NCBI GenBank assembly: GCA_016703545.1
Contig: JADJBX010000006.1
Span: forward strand, 220,410 to 284,409
DNA length: 64,000 bases
Direction: 5' to 3'
DNA from: Candidatus Amarobacillus elongatus
Lineage (GTDB): Bacteria > Chloroflexota > Dehalococcoidia > Tepidiformales > Tepidiformaceae
Each line of letters opens with the position of its first letter. The first letter of the stretch is position 1. The notes beneath the pieces were generated by a model. That model was not told where the DNA came from. It saw nothing but the letters and a program-made list of their open reading frames with translations, and made no database searches. Position numbers and translations under genes: made by a program. This document shows positions 25,506 through 34,174 of this stretch, piece after piece.

Positions 25506-26675
25506 TTACGCCCTCGGCAGCCCCAGCCCCCGCGTCGCGATGATGTTCCGCTGAATCTCGCTCGTCCCGCCCTCGATCGTGTTCGCCGTCGAGCGCAGGT
25601 AGCCATAGCGGATGCGGCCGTTCAGCGGCGCGTTTTCGCCCGCCATCTGCCCGTACAGGCCGAGCATGCGCATCCCCGTGCGGTTGATGCGCTGGTTCAG
25701 CTCCGTGCCGTAGAGCTTCGCCACGCTCGCCTCGTGCCCCGGCGCGATCCCTTCCTTCGCCTGGATCGAGACAATCTTGTAGCTCATCAGCGTCGCCACG
25801 CCCGCCTCGATGTACCGGTCCACGAGCTCCGTCTTCACCCCCGCCAGGTGGTCCAGCGTGCTCTGCCCGTCCGCCCGGTGCTCCCGCGCGAACGCCACCA
25901 GGTCCTCGACGTTCTGGCGCGCGCCCACCGCCGATCCGATGTTCGATCGCTCGAAGCTCAGCGTCGTCTGCGCGAGGTACCAGCCCCGGTTCTCCTCGCC
26001 GATGATGTTCGCCTTCGGCACGCGCACGTCCTCGAAGAACACCTCGTTGAACTCGTGCGTGTAGGCCGCGTTGATCAGCGGCCGCACCGTCAGACCCGGC
26101 GACTTCATGTCCACGATGAAGTACGTGATGCCGCGATGCTTCGGCGCATCCGGGTCCGTGCGCGCGAGCAGGATCATCCACTTCGCGCGGTGCCCGCCCG
26201 AGGTCCAGATCTTCTGGCCGTTCACCACGAAGTCGTCCCCGTCGCGGATGGCGCGGGTCTGCAGGGCCGCAAGGTCGGAACCCGCGCCGGGCTCGCTGTA
26301 CCCCTGGCACCAGCTGACTTCGCCCTCGAGGATCTCGGGCAGGAACTTCTGCTTCTGCTCCTCCGTGCCATGCACGATGAGCGTCGGGCCCGCGAACCCC
26401 GTGGCGATGCCGCCCGGTCGCGGCACGCGCGCTTCAGCCAGCTCCGTGTTGAAGATGAACTGCTGCATGACGCTCATGCCCGCGCCGCCGTACTCCACCG
26501 GCCACGCCGGGGCGATCCAGCGCCGCGCCGCGAGCTTCTTGAACCACTCCCGCGTCGAGCTGCCGCCCGCCCAGCCTTCCGCGTTTCGCGGCGTGTTCTT
26601 CGGCGCTTCCGCGTCGATGAACGCCTTGATCTCCGCGCGAAATGCAGCCTCTTCCGGGTCGTCGTTAAAATTCAT
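25506..26675 (-). CDS. Acyl-CoA dehydrogenase (second)
   Basis: A 389-residue FAD-dependent acyl-CoA dehydrogenase. Key segments are YSEPGAGSDLAALQTRA, GQKIWTSGGH and the C-terminal GGTSEIQRNIIATRGLGLP. It is clearly related to the enzyme at 3666-4799 but diverged. As in that enzyme, the C-terminal motif lacks a Glu at the medium-chain catalytic-base position. The ATG at 26675 starts MNFNDDPEEAAFRAEI, the normal family beginning; the frame is open further upstream without coding character. It lies upstream of the DUF35-thiolase pair in the same direction, and may feed that thiolase. Confidence 0.92.
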   Translation of the reverse strand: MNFNDDPEEAAFRAEIKAFIDAEAPKNTPRNAEGWAGGSSTREWFKKLAARRWIAPAWPVEYGGAGMSVMQQFIFNTELAEARVPRPGGIATGFAGPTLIVHGTEEQKQKFLPEILEGEVSWCQGYSEPGAGSDLAALQTRAIRDGDDFVVNGQKIWTSGGHRAKWMILLARTDPDAPKHRGITYFIVDMKSPGLTVRPLINAAYTHEFNEVFFEDVRVPKANIIGEENRGWYLAQTTLSFERSNIGSAVGARQNVEDLVAFAREHRADGQSTLDHLAGVKTELVDRYIEAGVATLMSYKIVSIQAKEGIAPGHEASVAKLYGTELNQRINRTGMRMLGLYGQMAGENAPLNGRIRYGYLRSTANTIEGGTSEIQRNIIATRGLGLPRA

Positions 26676-26713
26676 GGAGGACTCTCTCTCCAGCTTCCGT
26701 GATACGGACGAGT

Positions 26714-27253
26714 TTACCGCCGCCGTCCACCCCGGTCTTGGGCCGTTCGGCCGTCGCTCTGGACGAAAATAACCGTCCAATAGCGCGCGCCCTCGCCCGC
26801 CACCACACCCACGCCCACGCCCGTGTACTCGGGGTCCAGCAGGTTCGCTCGCTGCGCCGGGTTCGCCAGCATCATCGCGACGATGCGTGCCACATCCTCC
26901 TCCGGGCTGCGGCTCGCCTCCGTCGCGGCGATGTTCTCCCCGGCGGCGCGAAAGTCCACCCCCAGCGCCTCCAGCAACGGCACGTACTGCCGTTCGCCCA
27001 CCGGCGAGAAATGCGTCGGCCCCGAATACGGCATCTGGTCGCAACGGCCGCGCGCCACCCGCGTTAGCGCCGGGGACCACTCCAGCGGCGGAGCCCCCAC
27101 CGCGGCCCGCGCCTGCTGCTGCGCTTCGAGGAGCCGCTCTTCCAGTGGCGAAAGCACGACTGGCATGTACGCCAGCGGCGAACGCGACCGTACCATTGTC
27201 CCCCTGGGGCCATCCGTCCGGTCCGCCGATAGGACCGGCTGCTCGTAGGGCAT
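26714..27253 (-). CDS. CAP-domain (SCP/PR-1-like) protein
   Basis: A 179-residue protein. A CAP domain covers residues 45-170: LEAQQQARAAVGAPPLEWSP, then THFSPVG (conserved His), GENIAATE, and DPEYTGVGVGVV, WTVIFVQ at the end. Bacterial CAP proteins are usually secreted and of unknown activity. No clear signal peptide follows the ATG at 27253 (GGGAGA upstream); an in-frame GTG at 27346 adds only basic sequence. Export is therefore uncertain. Confidence 0.82.
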   Translation of the reverse strand: MPYEQPVLSADRTDGPRGTMVRSRSPLAYMPVVLSPLEERLLEAQQQARAAVGAPPLEWSPALTRVARGRCDQMPYSGPTHFSPVGERQYVPLLEALGVDFRAAGENIAATEASRSPEEDVARIVAMMLANPAQRANLLDPEYTGVGVGVVAGEGARYWTVIFVQSDGRTAQDRGGRRR

Positions 27254-27367
27254 GAGATTCTCCCGCTGCGACTGTCGCGCATTTTGTCTGGCACGGGTGT
27301 TCCGGTCTGTTGCGAAACCGGCAGTATTTGGTGCCCTACGCACCAAGATTCCGACCTAAAATACGTC

Positions 27368-28105
27368 GTGCCCGACGCCCATTACACGCTTCCCCGGCTT
27401 GCCGCCCTGTACGACACCCTCAGCCCGCCCGATAGCGACACCCGCTTCTACGCGGCGCTCGCCCGGGGCGTCTCCGGCGCCGTGCTCGATATCGGCTGCG
27501 GCACGGGGCGGCTCGCGCTCGAACTCGCCCATGCCGGCAACCGCGTCGTCGGACTCGATCCCGCGCCCGCGATGCTCGCCATCGCCGCTGCGGAGGGCGC
27601 GCCGCGCGCCAGCTTTCTCCTCGGCGATGCCCGCCGCCCGCCGCTCGCCGCTGGCGTCTTCGAACTCGCGTTCATGACCGGGCACGCCTTCCAGGTGCTC
27701 CTCACCGCCGCCGATATCGCCGCCACGCTGTCCGAAGCCCGCCGCGTCCTCGCCCCCGGCGGCCGCCTCGCCTTCGAAACCCGCAACCCCGCCGCCCGCG
27801 CGTGGGAGCATTGGAACCCGGAGGAGTCCCGCCGGGTCATCGACTCCGCCGAAGGGCGCGTGGAGGAGTGGCACCGCGTGACCGAGGTCGCGCTCCCCTT
27901 CGTCCGCTTCGAATCGCTCCATCGCTTCATCGCCACCGGCGACGTGCTGGTCAGCGAAAGCACCCTCCACTTCCCCGCCGCCGAGGAGGTTGTGGCGCAG
28001 CTCGAGGCCGCCGGCTTCGCCTGGTCGCTCTTCGGTGACTGGGATGGCTCCCCGCTCACCGCCGCGAGCCCCGAGATCATCGCTGTCGCGACGAAGGCCC
28101 GTTGA
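27368..28105 (+). CDS. SAM-dependent class I methyltransferase
   Basis: A 245-residue methyltransferase. The SAM-binding motif I is VLDIGCGTGRLALEL (near residues 40-54), followed by VVGLDPAPAML and a GDARRPPL acidic loop. The C-terminal half resembles small-molecule methyltransferases (LHRFIATGDVLVSES). The substrate is unknown. The GTG at 27368 lies just after TAAATA (27358-27363) with no ribosome-binding site, so the transcript may be leaderless. The alternative start at 27284 lies in the divergent promoter region. Confidence 0.85.
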   Translation: MPDAHYTLPRLAALYDTLSPPDSDTRFYAALARGVSGAVLDIGCGTGRLALELAHAGNRVVGLDPAPAMLAIAAAEGAPRASFLLGDARRPPLAAGVFELAFMTGHAFQVLLTAADIAATLSEARRVLAPGGRLAFETRNPAARAWEHWNPEESRRVIDSAEGRVEEWHRVTEVALPFVRFESLHRFIATGDVLVSESTLHFPAAEEVVAQLEAAGFAWSLFGDWDGSPLTAASPEIIAVATKAR

Positions 28106-28111
28106 CCCGGC

Positions 28112-28648
28112 CTACATCTCGCTCATCGAGAAGTTCGCCGTCGTCAGCATCGTGCCCATCGCCATGATGACGAGCGTCAGCAGCAGCCCGAGCATGCTCA
28201 GCCCGCGCGACATCATGCGCGCGCGCCGCAGCGAGTCGGCGTTGCCGCGGCCATCCGCCTCCGCTTCGAGTTCCCGCACGAGGTTCGGGCCGACCCTGAA
28301 GGTGTGCAGCCCCACGACCACGAGCATCACCGCCAGGACCGTCATCTTCGCGCTGAAGACCACGCCGTAGCGCAGGTCGTTGAAGCCGATGTCGTCGGGC
28401 TGGGCGTAGTAGTCGCGCCACGTCGCGATGAGGTACGTCCCCGCGACCAGGATCAGCCCCAGCCCAACACCGCCGATGTAGCCGAAGCGGCGCGTCAGCG
28501 TCTTCGCCGCCGCCACCCGCGCCCGCATGTCCGTCATGCCGCGCGCGGCCGCTGGCCACGCGAAGGCCAGGAAGAACTGCGGTCCCACAAACAGGGCGAT
28601 GCCCAGGATGTGCATCCAGAGCGTGATCACGTGCAGCGTGTTGTCCAA
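28112..28648 (-). CDS. Integral membrane protein, CopD/DUF2269-like
   Basis: About 178 residues with four membrane helices: TLHVITLWMHILGIALFVGP, a second in GYIGGVGLGLILVAGTYLIA, a third in VVFSAKMTVLAVMLVVVGLH and a fourth near the C-terminus. The layout resembles the CopD-like and DUF2269 families, with a His in the first helix. Such proteins are linked to copper or heme, but this is only a resemblance. The start is uncertain: TTG at 28648 begins right at the first helix; a GTG at 28714 would add 22 charged residues. It is convergent with the methyltransferase gene. Confidence 0.68.
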   Translation of the reverse strand: MDNTLHVITLWMHILGIALFVGPQFFLAFAWPAAARGMTDMRARVAAAKTLTRRFGYIGGVGLGLILVAGTYLIATWRDYYAQPDDIGFNDLRYGVVFSAKMTVLAVMLVVVGLHTFRVGPNLVRELEAEADGRGNADSLRRARMMSRGLSMLGLLLTLVIMAMGTMLTTANFSMSEM

Positions 28649-28814
28649 CCATGCCCCCCGGTTCGGCCCGCCGCGTCCGTGCACGCCGGGCCACTCTTCG
28701 CACGCGCTTCCCACGCCTGCGAGGCTCTCCTTCCTATTGAACCCGCGCCGGGCACGGTGCGAAAGGGCGTCCCATCGATGCCGCTATAGACGCCACCGGG
28801 GCCAGGGCGAGCGC

Positions 28815-29423
28815 CTACTCCGGCGGTGCGCCGCGCTGCCCGGCATCCCGCCGGACCTGCGCCTTCAGCGCCTGCAGCGCCGCCGCGATCTCCGCCTGCA
28901 CCTGCGCGATCCGCTCCTGCGCCGCGAGAATCTCCCGGTACCGCGCCGCCGCCGCCGCCTGGCTCGCCAGCAGCTTCTCCTGCCGCTTCAGGAACTCGTC
29001 CTGGTTCGCGATCATCGTGCGCTGGTTCGAAAGCAAGGTCGGCTGGTTCCCTAGCAGCCGCTCCTGGTTGCGAATGAACGCCTCCTGGTTCGCGATCATC
29101 GTCCGCTGGTTCGAAAGCAGGATCGGCTGGTTGCCCAGCAGCGTCTCCTGGTTCTTGAGGAACGCTTCCTGGTTCCCCCTCGAACGTTCGCTCCCCGAGA
29201 TCAGCGATGGTTGCAGCGTCAGCAGCTCCCGCTGCGCCGCCATGACCTCTGTCAGCCCCGCCAGCAGTTCCGCCGCCGTACCCTGCAACGCCGTCAACCC
29301 GTCCGCTCCTGGCAACGCGCTCACCTCGATGCCGCCGTCGTCATCCACCCTCGCACCGTACGCCGCGCGCGTTTCGAACGAATGAACCGGCCCCTCGCCG
29401 CTGCCGTACAATCCCGCCACCAC
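28815..29423 (-). CDS. Asn-Gln heptad-repeat coiled-coil protein
   Basis: A 202-residue protein of unknown family. Residues 84-146 are a strict heptad repeat with Asn-Gln at the same place in nine consecutive heptads (84, 91, 98, 105, 112, 119, 126, 133, 140) and two hydrophobic residues later in each. The Gln phase extends from residue 64 to about 176. The larger unit is 28 residues (four heptads), present about 2.5 times. The N-terminal 60 residues are acidic and the C-terminus is basic. There is no signal peptide or membrane helix, so it is probably a cytoplasmic rod. The start at GTG 29423 is uncertain; no clear ribosome-binding site is seen. Confidence 0.7.
   Translation of the reverse strand: MVAGLYGSGEGPVHSFETRAAYGARVDDDGGIEVSALPGADGLTALQGTAAELLAGLTEVMAAQRELLTLQPSLISGSERSRGNQEAFLKNQETLLGNQPILLSNQRTMIANQEAFIRNQERLLGNQPTLLSNQRTMIANQDEFLKRQEKLLASQAAAAARYREILAAQERIAQVQAEIAAALQALKAQVRRDAGQRGAPPE
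28965..29174 (-). repeat. 84-bp in-frame tandem repeat coding for heptads
   Basis: Two nearly identical 84-bp units (29174-29091 and 29090-29007) and a diverged half unit to about 28965. Each unit encodes four heptads in the order NQEAF, NQE-LL, NQP-LLS, NQRTMIA. Both DNA and protein are conserved, showing recent internal duplication or gene conversion. Confidence 0.75.
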
Positions 29424-29458
29424 CGCCGGGCGCAGGCCGCGGCGCCGGGAGTGTGTTC

Positions 29459-30235
29459 ATGCCCTTCGCACCCGTCAACGGAATCGACCTCTACTACGAA
29501 GTCCATGGCCCCGCGCTTGGGACCGCTCCCGTCATCGTCTTCGCGCACGGCGCCGGCGGAAACCACCTCTCCTGGTGGCAGCAGGTCCCCCACTTCCGCG
29601 ACCGCTACACCTGCGTCACCTTCGACCATCGTGGGTTTGCCTTCTCGCGCGATACCGCCCGCCCCGAGGGCTGGCAGGGGCTCGCCGACGACCTGCGCGG
29701 TCTGCTCGACGCACTCGAAATCGAGCAGGCGAACCTGGTGGCGCAGTCCATGGGCGGGTGGTCGTGCCTGGGCGCGGCCTGGCGCTGGCCCGAGCGCGTG
29801 CTCAAGCTCGTCATGGCCGATACCCACGGTGGCCTCGTCGCCCCCGGCATCGCCTGGCCCCTCGCCGAGCGCGAGACCGTGCCGGAGGGCGTCCACCCCG
29901 CCTGCGGCGAGCGTATGGCCCGCGAACAGCCCGCCGCCCACTTCCTCTACGAGCAGGTCGCCGGTCTCACCGTGCCTCCGCGGCCGCTGCGCGACGTCTC
30001 CGCGACCATGAACGCGGCGCCGGTCCCGAGCCACGAGGACGCGGCGAAGATGACCCTCCCCATCCTCTTCATCGCCGGCGAGGAGGACATCGTCATCCCG
30101 CCGCCGGTCGTCGCGGGCGCAGCCGCCTGCTTCCCCAACGCCCGGCTCGAACGCGTGCCCGCGGCGGGCCACTCCGTCTACTTCGAACGCCCCGCGCGCT
30201 TCAACGAGCTCGTGGCCGCCTTCCTCGCGGAGTAG
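29459..30235 (+). CDS. Alpha/beta hydrolase
   Basis: A 258-residue alpha/beta hydrolase. The nucleophile elbow is AQSMGGWS (Ser near residue 97), the oxyanion region is FAHGAGGNHLSW, and the catalytic His lies in AAGHSVYFERP. The conserved FDHRGFAFS segment is typical of epoxide-hydrolase or esterase-like members. The substrate is unknown. The ATG at 29459 has GGGAG upstream; a GTG at 29453 is also possible. It is divergent from the heptad protein gene and convergent with a lipoprotein gene 3 bases away. Confidence 0.88.
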   Translation: MPFAPVNGIDLYYEVHGPALGTAPVIVFAHGAGGNHLSWWQQVPHFRDRYTCVTFDHRGFAFSRDTARPEGWQGLADDLRGLLDALEIEQANLVAQSMGGWSCLGAAWRWPERVLKLVMADTHGGLVAPGIAWPLAERETVPEGVHPACGERMAREQPAAHFLYEQVAGLTVPPRPLRDVSATMNAAPVPSHEDAAKMTLPILFIAGEEDIVIPPPVVAGAAACFPNARLERVPAAGHSVYFERPARFNELVAAFLAE

Positions 30236-30238
30236 CCC

Positions 30239-30835
30239 CTATTCCGCGAGCCCGGACGCGAGGATGCCCATGCGGCCCTCGCACGGCGCCAGCGCGATCT
30301 CGATCGGCGCCCGCAGCTCCTCGCGGCCGATGGTGGCGACGGCGAACGCGGCCGGCGGGTCACGCCGCAGGCACGGGCCCTCCGCGCCACTTCGCCATGT
30401 CCACACGAGCGAGACGTATGCCTCGCGGCCCGGCGCGATCTCCAGGTCGTGACGAGGGTCGGCGGCCGCCCCCGCGAATACGCCGGATGCGTCCTCGAAG
30501 CGGAGGGAGACTCCGGCGAGGCGGCACGCGCCGCTTCCCGTGTTCCGGAACGACGTGCCAAGCGTCATCATCGCCGTCGCCCCCACGGGGCCGTTCGCGG
30601 TCATCACGAGGTTCGCCGCGGTGCACGCGGGCGCGAGGCCGTCGCGGCTCGTCACGTCGCTGGAGCCGGAGGAGATGCCGCCGATGACCACCGTGAACGC
30701 GGGCGTGGGGCGCGGGGGGCCCGCCGTCGCCGTGGCCGTGACGGTTGCGACGTCCGCCGGCTCCGCCTTCGAACCCCCACACCCGGCGGCAACCACGGCA
30801 GCCACGATCACCAGCGCGAGCGCGATCCGTCCCAT
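30239..30835 (-). CDS. Lipoprotein, DUF4232-like
   Basis: A 198-residue lipoprotein. The signal ends in a lipobox (VVAAGC, Cys near residue 19). A Thr/Pro-rich spacer (ATVTATATAGPPRPTP) leads to a beta-sandwich-like domain. The segments CTAANLVMTANGPVGATAMM, SFRNTGSGACRLAGVSL and YVSLVWTWRSG resemble DUF4232 proteins, whose role is unknown. Two conserved Cys pairs may form disulfides. The ATG at 30835 has GAGGAG upstream. It is the last gene of a likely operon with plsX and a methyltransferase. Confidence 0.78.
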   Translation of the reverse strand: MGRIALALVIVAAVVAAGCGGSKAEPADVATVTATATAGPPRPTPAFTVVIGGISSGSSDVTSRDGLAPACTAANLVMTANGPVGATAMMTLGTSFRNTGSGACRLAGVSLRFEDASGVFAGAAADPRHDLEIAPGREAYVSLVWTWRSGAEGPCLRRDPPAAFAVATIGREELRAPIEIALAPCEGRMGILASGLAE

Positions 30836-30880
30836 CCGCTCCTCCTCGTCGGTGTCACCGTACACCGGCGGCTGGCGCTG

Positions 30881-31936
30881 TTATTCCTCGTCGTCGTCCG
30901 ATGGCGCGGCGGGTGCGCCGTCGCGCGCCGCCTTCGCGGGGATCTCGGACGCGACGCCACGAATCACCTCGAGGACGCCGTTCTGCACGGCGTCGCGGGC
31001 CGCGCGCACCGCGCTGAACACCGCGCGTGCGTTCGAACGCCCGTGGGCGATGACGGTCACGCCATCGACGCCGAGGAGCTGCGCGCCCCCGTACTCCGCG
31101 TAATCCAGCCGCCGCTTCGTCTTTCGCAGCTCGGAGTACAGCACGAGGCCGGCCGCCCGGTTCCAGGGCGTCAACTCCACCGCCCTCCGCACTTCGCCGA
31201 ACAGCAGGTCGGCCATGCCCTCCACCGTCTTCAGGACGACGTTACCGGTGAACCCGTCCATCACGACCACGTCGGCGGCGCCCCGGCTGATGTCCTTGCC
31301 TTCGATGTTGCCCACGAAGTTCAGCCGGCTCTTCCGCAGCAGCTGGTGCACTTCGAGCACGAGCTGATTCCCCTTCGATTCCTCCTCCCCGATCGAAAGG
31401 AGCGCCACCCGCGGCCGGGCCACGCCGAACATCCGCTCCATGTACGCCGACCCCATGAACGCGAACTGCAGCAGGTGAATCGGCCGGCAGTCCGCGTTCG
31501 CGCCGACATCGAGGAAGATCGTCTGGCCGTCGTCCTGCGTGGGGAAAACGGTGGCCAACGCGGGCCGGCCAATGCCCCGCACGCGCCCCAGGGTCAGCAG
31601 CGCCGACGCCATCGTCGCGCCCGTGTTCCCGGCGGTGACGAACGCATCCGCCTCCCCCGCCTTTACCAGGCGCAGCCCCACATTGATGGAGGCGCCGGGT
31701 TTCGCGCGAACCGAATCGGTCGCGTGCTCGTCCATTTCGATCACGTCCGCGGCATCGACCACGCGGATGCTGCGCAGGCCCGTCGTCCCCTTCAGCTCCG
31801 CCGCGATCGCGTCCGCGCGCCCGACGAGGGTGAGGTCGACATCGAGGCCGCCGGCCGCCATCAGCGCCCCCGCGACAATCTCCTGGGGCGCGAGATCGCC
31901 GCCCATCGCATCCAGCACCACCCGTGGGGTCGTCAT
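30881..31936 (-). CDS. plsX: Phosphate acyltransferase PlsX
   Basis: A 351-residue enzyme that makes acyl-phosphate from acyl-ACP for phospholipid synthesis. It begins with the family signature VVLDAMGGDLAPQEIVAGAL. Further conserved segments are VTAGNTGATMASALLTLGR, FLDVGANADCRP and MDGFTGNVVLKTVEG. The length is standard. The C-terminal tail (residues 335-351) is acidic (SDDDEE). Its ATG overlaps the upstream methyltransferase stop by 4 bases (ATGA). The usual fab genes are not adjacent. Confidence 0.95.
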   Translation of the reverse strand: MTTPRVVLDAMGGDLAPQEIVAGALMAAGGLDVDLTLVGRADAIAAELKGTTGLRSIRVVDAADVIEMDEHATDSVRAKPGASINVGLRLVKAGEADAFVTAGNTGATMASALLTLGRVRGIGRPALATVFPTQDDGQTIFLDVGANADCRPIHLLQFAFMGSAYMERMFGVARPRVALLSIGEEESKGNQLVLEVHQLLRKSRLNFVGNIEGKDISRGAADVVVMDGFTGNVVLKTVEGMADLLFGEVRRAVELTPWNRAAGLVLYSELRKTKRRLDYAEYGGAQLLGVDGVTVIAHGRSNARAVFSAVRAARDAVQNGVLEVIRGVASEIPAKAARDGAPAAPSDDDEE

Positions 31937-32697
31937 CCGCGCTTCCTCCGCGCCGTCACGATCATGCGCTCGCTGCCGTTCGTTAGGGGCCCGAGGTCAT
32001 AGTCCCCGAACACATCCACGAGCGCGAGGCCGCCGTAATCCAGCAGGTACTCCATTTCGAAGCGCCCGGGGTACCGCAGCCAGTGCTCCGTCGATTGGCG
32101 GCGAACGGTGCCGTCCTCCGCCGTGGTTTCGTAGCTCACGCGCAGCCATCGCACCTGCCGCGCGAGGTCGTCTTCCTTTACGTGCCATACGTCCAGCGCG
32201 AGGCCGTCCTCGGTCTCGCCGGTCCACGCGAGCATCGGCTGGCCGTCGGTCGAAGGGTCCAGCCACTGCGCGGGCCCCGGCAGGTCGATGGCGAGCGTGG
32301 CATCGAACGCCATCGCCTCCGCTATCTCCGTCAGCGCCGCGCGCTGCGCCTCGCCGTCCTCCAGGTGCAGGAACACGTCCTGGGGCACGAGCACGAACCC
32401 GTACCGGCCCGCCTCCAGCCCACCGCCCGGCAGCCCCGCTTCGCGCAGGTCGAGCGTGACCCCCGCCGCCGCGGCCCGGTCGCGTGCCAGCGCCAGCATC
32501 GCCGGCGAAGGGTCGATGCCGGTGACGGCCGCACCCGCGCCCGCGAGTTCGACCGCGATCCGCCCGCTGCCGCACCCGATTTCGAGCACCGGCCGGCTCG
32601 TGCGCAGCGCGAACGACTGCCAGAGACCGATGTCGTCGTCGTGCCCGTCGTGGATCAGGTCGTAGTAGCGCGCGTCGATGGCGTACGGTTCGGACAT
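31933..32697 (-). CDS. SAM-dependent methyltransferase
   Basis: A 254-residue class I methyltransferase. SAM motif I is VLEIGCGSGRIAVEL, followed by VTGIDPSPAML. The C-terminal region has a beta-rich insertion (QSTEHWLRYPGRFEMEYLL) common in small-molecule methyltransferases. The stop overlaps the plsX start (ATGA), so the two genes are translated together. The substrate is unknown; a link to lipid metabolism is suggested only by the operon. Confidence 0.85.
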   Translation of the reverse strand: MSEPYAIDARYYDLIHDGHDDDIGLWQSFALRTSRPVLEIGCGSGRIAVELAGAGAAVTGIDPSPAMLALARDRAAAAGVTLDLREAGLPGGGLEAGRYGFVLVPQDVFLHLEDGEAQRAALTEIAEAMAFDATLAIDLPGPAQWLDPSTDGQPMLAWTGETEDGLALDVWHVKEDDLARQVRWLRVSYETTAEDGTVRRQSTEHWLRYPGRFEMEYLLDYGGLALVDVFGDYDLGPLTNGSERMIVTARRKRG

Positions 32698-32790
32698 CGT
32701 TGGCGATGGTACGGGCGCGAGGGGAAGAGTCCAGCGCCGCGCGGGGCGCTCCCGATGCCCCCATGGCCCGCCACTGCATACACTCCGCCC

Positions 32791-33561
32791 ATGGCGATGC
32801 AGCAGACGGCGCCGATCACGACCACCCCGGCCGAATCACCCGCGCGCAGCCGGCAGGAACAGAAGTACCTGCACGGCCCCCAGGGGCGCGGCTTCGAACT
32901 CCGGCACACCTTCCGCGTGTTCTCCGAATACTTCCGCGGCCTTCGCGCCCTGCACTTCATGGGGCCCGCCGTCACCGTCTTCGGGTCCGCGCGCCTGCAC
33001 GAAGAGAGCCCCTACTACGGCATGGCGCGGGAAGCCGGGTCCGGTCTCGCGCGCGCCGGCTTCGCCGTGATGACGGGCGGCGGTCCCGGCATCATGGAGG
33101 CCGCCAATCGCGGCGCGAAGGAGGCCGGCGGCGCCTCCGTCGGCTGCAACATCCTTCTCCCCCATGAACAGGCGCCCAACCCCTACCTCGACCGCGTCGT
33201 CACCTTCCGGTACTTCTTCATCCGCAAGGTGATGCTGGTGAAGTACAGCTTCGGCTTCATCGTCCTCCCCGGTGGCCTTGGCACCTTCGACGAGATCTTC
33301 GAAACCGCGACCCTCATCCAGACCGGCAAGATGAGGGAGTTCCCCATCGTCCTCATGGGGAGTGCCTTCTGGGAGCCGTTCCTCGCCTTCATGCGCGAAA
33401 CACTCGTTGCTTCGAAGACAATCGATCAGATCGACGTCGACCGCCTCTTCGTCACCGATTCGGCCGCGGAAGCCGTCGAGCACATCCGCTCCGTCGCCCT
33501 CAAGTCCTTCGGATTGAAGTACGGGGCGATGCCGCGCAAACGCCGCTGGCTCTTCGAATGA
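32791..33561 (+). CDS. LOG family protein (TIGR00730-type)
   Basis: A 256-residue Rossmann-like protein of the LOG family. The two hallmark motifs are GGGPGIMEAANRGA and PGGLGTFDEIFE. LOG enzymes release adenine or cytokinin bases from nucleoside monophosphates; bacterial versions act as nucleotide 5'-monophosphate phosphoribohydrolases. The N-terminal 30 residues are a disordered extension. TACACT at 32779-32784 precedes the ATG at 32791 by 6 bases, suggesting a leaderless message. Its stop codon abuts the stop of the convergent SRPBCC gene. Confidence 0.9.
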   Translation: MAMQQTAPITTTPAESPARSRQEQKYLHGPQGRGFELRHTFRVFSEYFRGLRALHFMGPAVTVFGSARLHEESPYYGMAREAGSGLARAGFAVMTGGGPGIMEAANRGAKEAGGASVGCNILLPHEQAPNPYLDRVVTFRYFFIRKVMLVKYSFGFIVLPGGLGTFDEIFETATLIQTGKMREFPIVLMGSAFWEPFLAFMRETLVASKTIDQIDVDRLFVTDSAAEAVEHIRSVALKSFGLKYGAMPRKRRWLFE

Positions 33562-34005
33562 CTAGCTGCGGCTGATGTCCCGCTCGCGGGGCGGCTCCTT
33601 CGCGCGCCGCTCCGCCTCTTCCCGGAACGCGGTCAGCGCATCCGACACCGCCCGCGACACGGCCGTGAGGAACCGCGCCGTGTCGTCCTCGGTCGCGCAC
33701 GCCACGTCGATCGTCCACGTCGACCAGGTAGCGTCGCCCAGCACGGTCACGAACGTGGCATCCATGCGCTGCACCGGCGGTTCGCCTTCGCTCACGAAAC
33801 TGAGCGCCGCGTTCTCCACCGCCGATTCGAGCACGAACCGCCAGGCGAGCGTCTGGCCCCCGGCCCGGATGCGTGCCTCCAGCGCGCCCTCGCTGTCCCC
33901 CCCGAGGCCGGGGACAAACGCTGGTAATTGATCGAACGACCGCGCAAGCCGGTACACCGCGGCCACGGGCGCTTCGATGAGGAGCGTCCTTCGAATGGTC
34001 GCCAT
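33562..34005 (-). CDS. SRPBCC (polyketide cyclase/START-like) protein
   Basis: A 147-residue protein with a START-like helix-grip fold. It starts TIRRTLLIEAPVAAVYRLAR, has a FDQLPAFVPG segment, then strands VENAALSFVSEG and TWSTWTIDVACA, and a long C-terminal helix. These proteins bind hydrophobic ligands in a deep cavity; no specific role can be given. The ATG at 34005 fits the fold start; the frame extends further upstream to 34026 without homology. It is convergent with the LOG gene with no gap. Confidence 0.78.
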   Translation of the reverse strand: MATIRRTLLIEAPVAAVYRLARSFDQLPAFVPGLGGDSEGALEARIRAGGQTLAWRFVLESAVENAALSFVSEGEPPVQRMDATFVTVLGDATWSTWTIDVACATEDDTARFLTAVSRAVSDALTAFREEAERRAKEPPRERDISRS

Positions 34006-34120
34006 GTGCCCCCAACAACCCAACAAGTACCCGGCGCGCCCCCGCGGGCCCGGCCCGCTGGCGTTGTACCACGGTTGACGCGGCGTTTACGGGAAATATG
34101 CGGTTCTGTTACCTCAGGGC

Positions 34121-34162
34121 GGCCCGTGGAAAGCGCGCGAATTCAAATGTTTTCCACGGGCC
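34121..34162 (-). terminator. Hairpin after ppk2
   Basis: A 12-bp perfect stem (GGCCCGTGGAAA at 34121-34132 with TTTCCACGGGCC at 34151-34162) around an 18-base AT-richer loop, 13 bases past the ppk2 stop. It probably forms the 3' end of the ppk2 message. The loop contains GAATTC. There is no classical T tract. Confidence 0.5.
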
Positions 34163-34174
34163 GGCCAGGGTCCG

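Noticed and set aside
28965..29174. Short regular repeats as a possible CRISPR array
   Set aside because: The 84-bp units have no unique spacers and encode in-frame heptads, so this is a coding repeat.
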